Below, piece after piece: positions 63,462 to 64,000 of a DNA stretch of 64,000 nt; position 1 is the first letter of the stretch; the number at the start of each line of letters is the position of its first letter. The DNA is from Gracilibacillus caseinilyticus (lineage in GTDB: Bacteria; Bacillota; Bacilli; Bacillales; Amphibacillaceae). The notes beneath the pieces are model-generated. The model was not told the origin of the DNA. It made no database searches and worked only from the letters and a program-made list of their open reading frames with translations. The translations under genes were made by a program, and so were the position numbers. The stretch lies in NCBI RefSeq assembly GCF_022919115.1, contig NZ_CP095072.1, positions 1,550,001 to 1,614,000 of the forward strand, read 5' to 3'.

Positions 63462-64000
63462 ATGAAAGACATTATTAACGAATCAGCAATTACACTAGGA
63501 GTCTGTTACTACCCGGAACATTGGTCAGATGACTTATGGGAAAGCGATTTCGAAAGAATGAAAGCGTTAGGCTTTCGTTATGTCAGAATGGCGGAGTTTG
63601 CCTGGACAATATTTGAGCCCAGTGAAGGAGAATTTGACTTTAGTTTATTTGATAAAGCGATCAATCTAGCTGGAAAGTATGACTTGAAAGTAATTCTTGG
63701 TACACCTACTGCAACACCTCCTGTCTGGTTAACAGAAAAGTATCCGGAAGTTTTAAATGTTTCTCAGGGTGGTATCACTTATCGTCATGGCTCTCGCCGT
63801 CATTATAATTATAACTCTGATAAATATCGTAAACTGTCTGCAAGAATCGTAACGAAAATGGCAAAGCATTACCATAATAATAAAAATGTCGTTGGCTGGC
63901 AAATTGATAATGAAATAAATTGTGAGATTAGCGTGTTTTATTCGGATGCTGACCATGAAAAATTTCGCCAATGGCTGCAGGAGAAATATCAATCCTTGGA
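63462..64000 (+). CDS. ganA: GH42 beta-galactosidase, 3' end outside window
   Basis: First 179 residues of a GH42 beta-galactosidase acting on galacto-oligosaccharides imported by the adjacent transporter. Seen: GVCYYPEHW, RMAEFAWTIFEP, GTPTATPPVWL, the acid/base Glu151 in QIDNEI. AAGGAG lies eight bases before the ATG. The nucleophile region lies beyond the window. Intracellular, no signal peptide. Confidence 0.92.
   Translation, partial: MKDIINESAITLGVCYYPEHWSDDLWESDFERMKALGFRYVRMAEFAWTIFEPSEGEFDFSLFDKAINLAGKYDLKVILGTPTATPPVWLTEKYPEVLNVSQGGITYRHGSRRHYNYNSDKYRKLSARIVTKMAKHYHNNKNVVGWQIDNEINCEISVFYSDADHEKFRQWLQEKYQSL

Overview
The window looks like chromosomal DNA from a low-GC, spore-forming member of the Bacillaceae, probably a salt- or alkali-tolerant genus close to Gracilibacillus, Virgibacillus or Halobacillus. 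This placement is inferred from an H-type small acid-soluble spore protein, a Bacillus-style puc purine cluster with PucR, strong GGAGG ribosome sites, many TTG/GTG starts, Rho-independent terminators, Fur and cre boxes and very acidic proteins. No tRNA, rRNA, CRISPR array or complete transposase gene was seen.

Layout. 1-3.1 kb: the end of a cell-wall anchored GH53 galactanase. 3.4-10.9 kb: an operon with a creatininase-family hydrolase, an NMT1-type ABC importer, a FAD-linked oxidase and two cytosine-deaminase-like amidohydrolases; its substrate is unknown, probably a cyclic amide or amidine. 11.2-25.2 kb: purine/ureide catabolism (flavoprotein monooxygenase, pucA-B-C, a fused pucD/pucE, pucH, pucG, allC, pucR, uraD, uraH). 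Every step from xanthine to ureidoglycine/glyoxylate is represented except a recognisable uricase. 26-33 kb: phasin-like protein, UbiB/AarF kinase, large catalase, a tiny DnaJ-type zinc-ribbon protein, a GntR regulator and a tyrosine phosphatase.

33-37 kb is the most disturbed stretch: an alkaline phosphatase remnant, a lipoprotein, a 20-residue peptide gene with its own promoter and terminator, and a short-chain dehydrogenase gene split by a 1.3 kb insert. The insert carries a secreted protein of unknown function plus a 31-residue membrane peptide. 37-49 kb is mostly housekeeping or conserved-unknown genes: diguanylate cyclase, SIMPL, DUF421, a MerR regulator with a textbook 19-bp-spacer promoter, EcsC, MFS exporter, HAD, serC behind a ZTP riboswitch, queF behind a preQ1-I riboswitch, and DinB. 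49-52.6 kb: Fur-controlled siderophore ABC transporter. 53.4-58.6 kb: a membrane transporter-like protein and the fructose operon fruR-fruK-fruA. 58.9-64 kb: an AraC regulator divergent from a galactoside ABC importer and a GH42 beta-galactosidase that runs off the window.

Three families of interspersed noncoding repeats run through the window: a large fold-back element with terminal inverted repeats (five copies, two of them reduced or decayed), a 155-bp hairpin element (two copies, each flush with the 3' end of a gene), and a 148-bp element bounded by GTTCAAAAAG-type inverted ends. They explain most of the long gaps.
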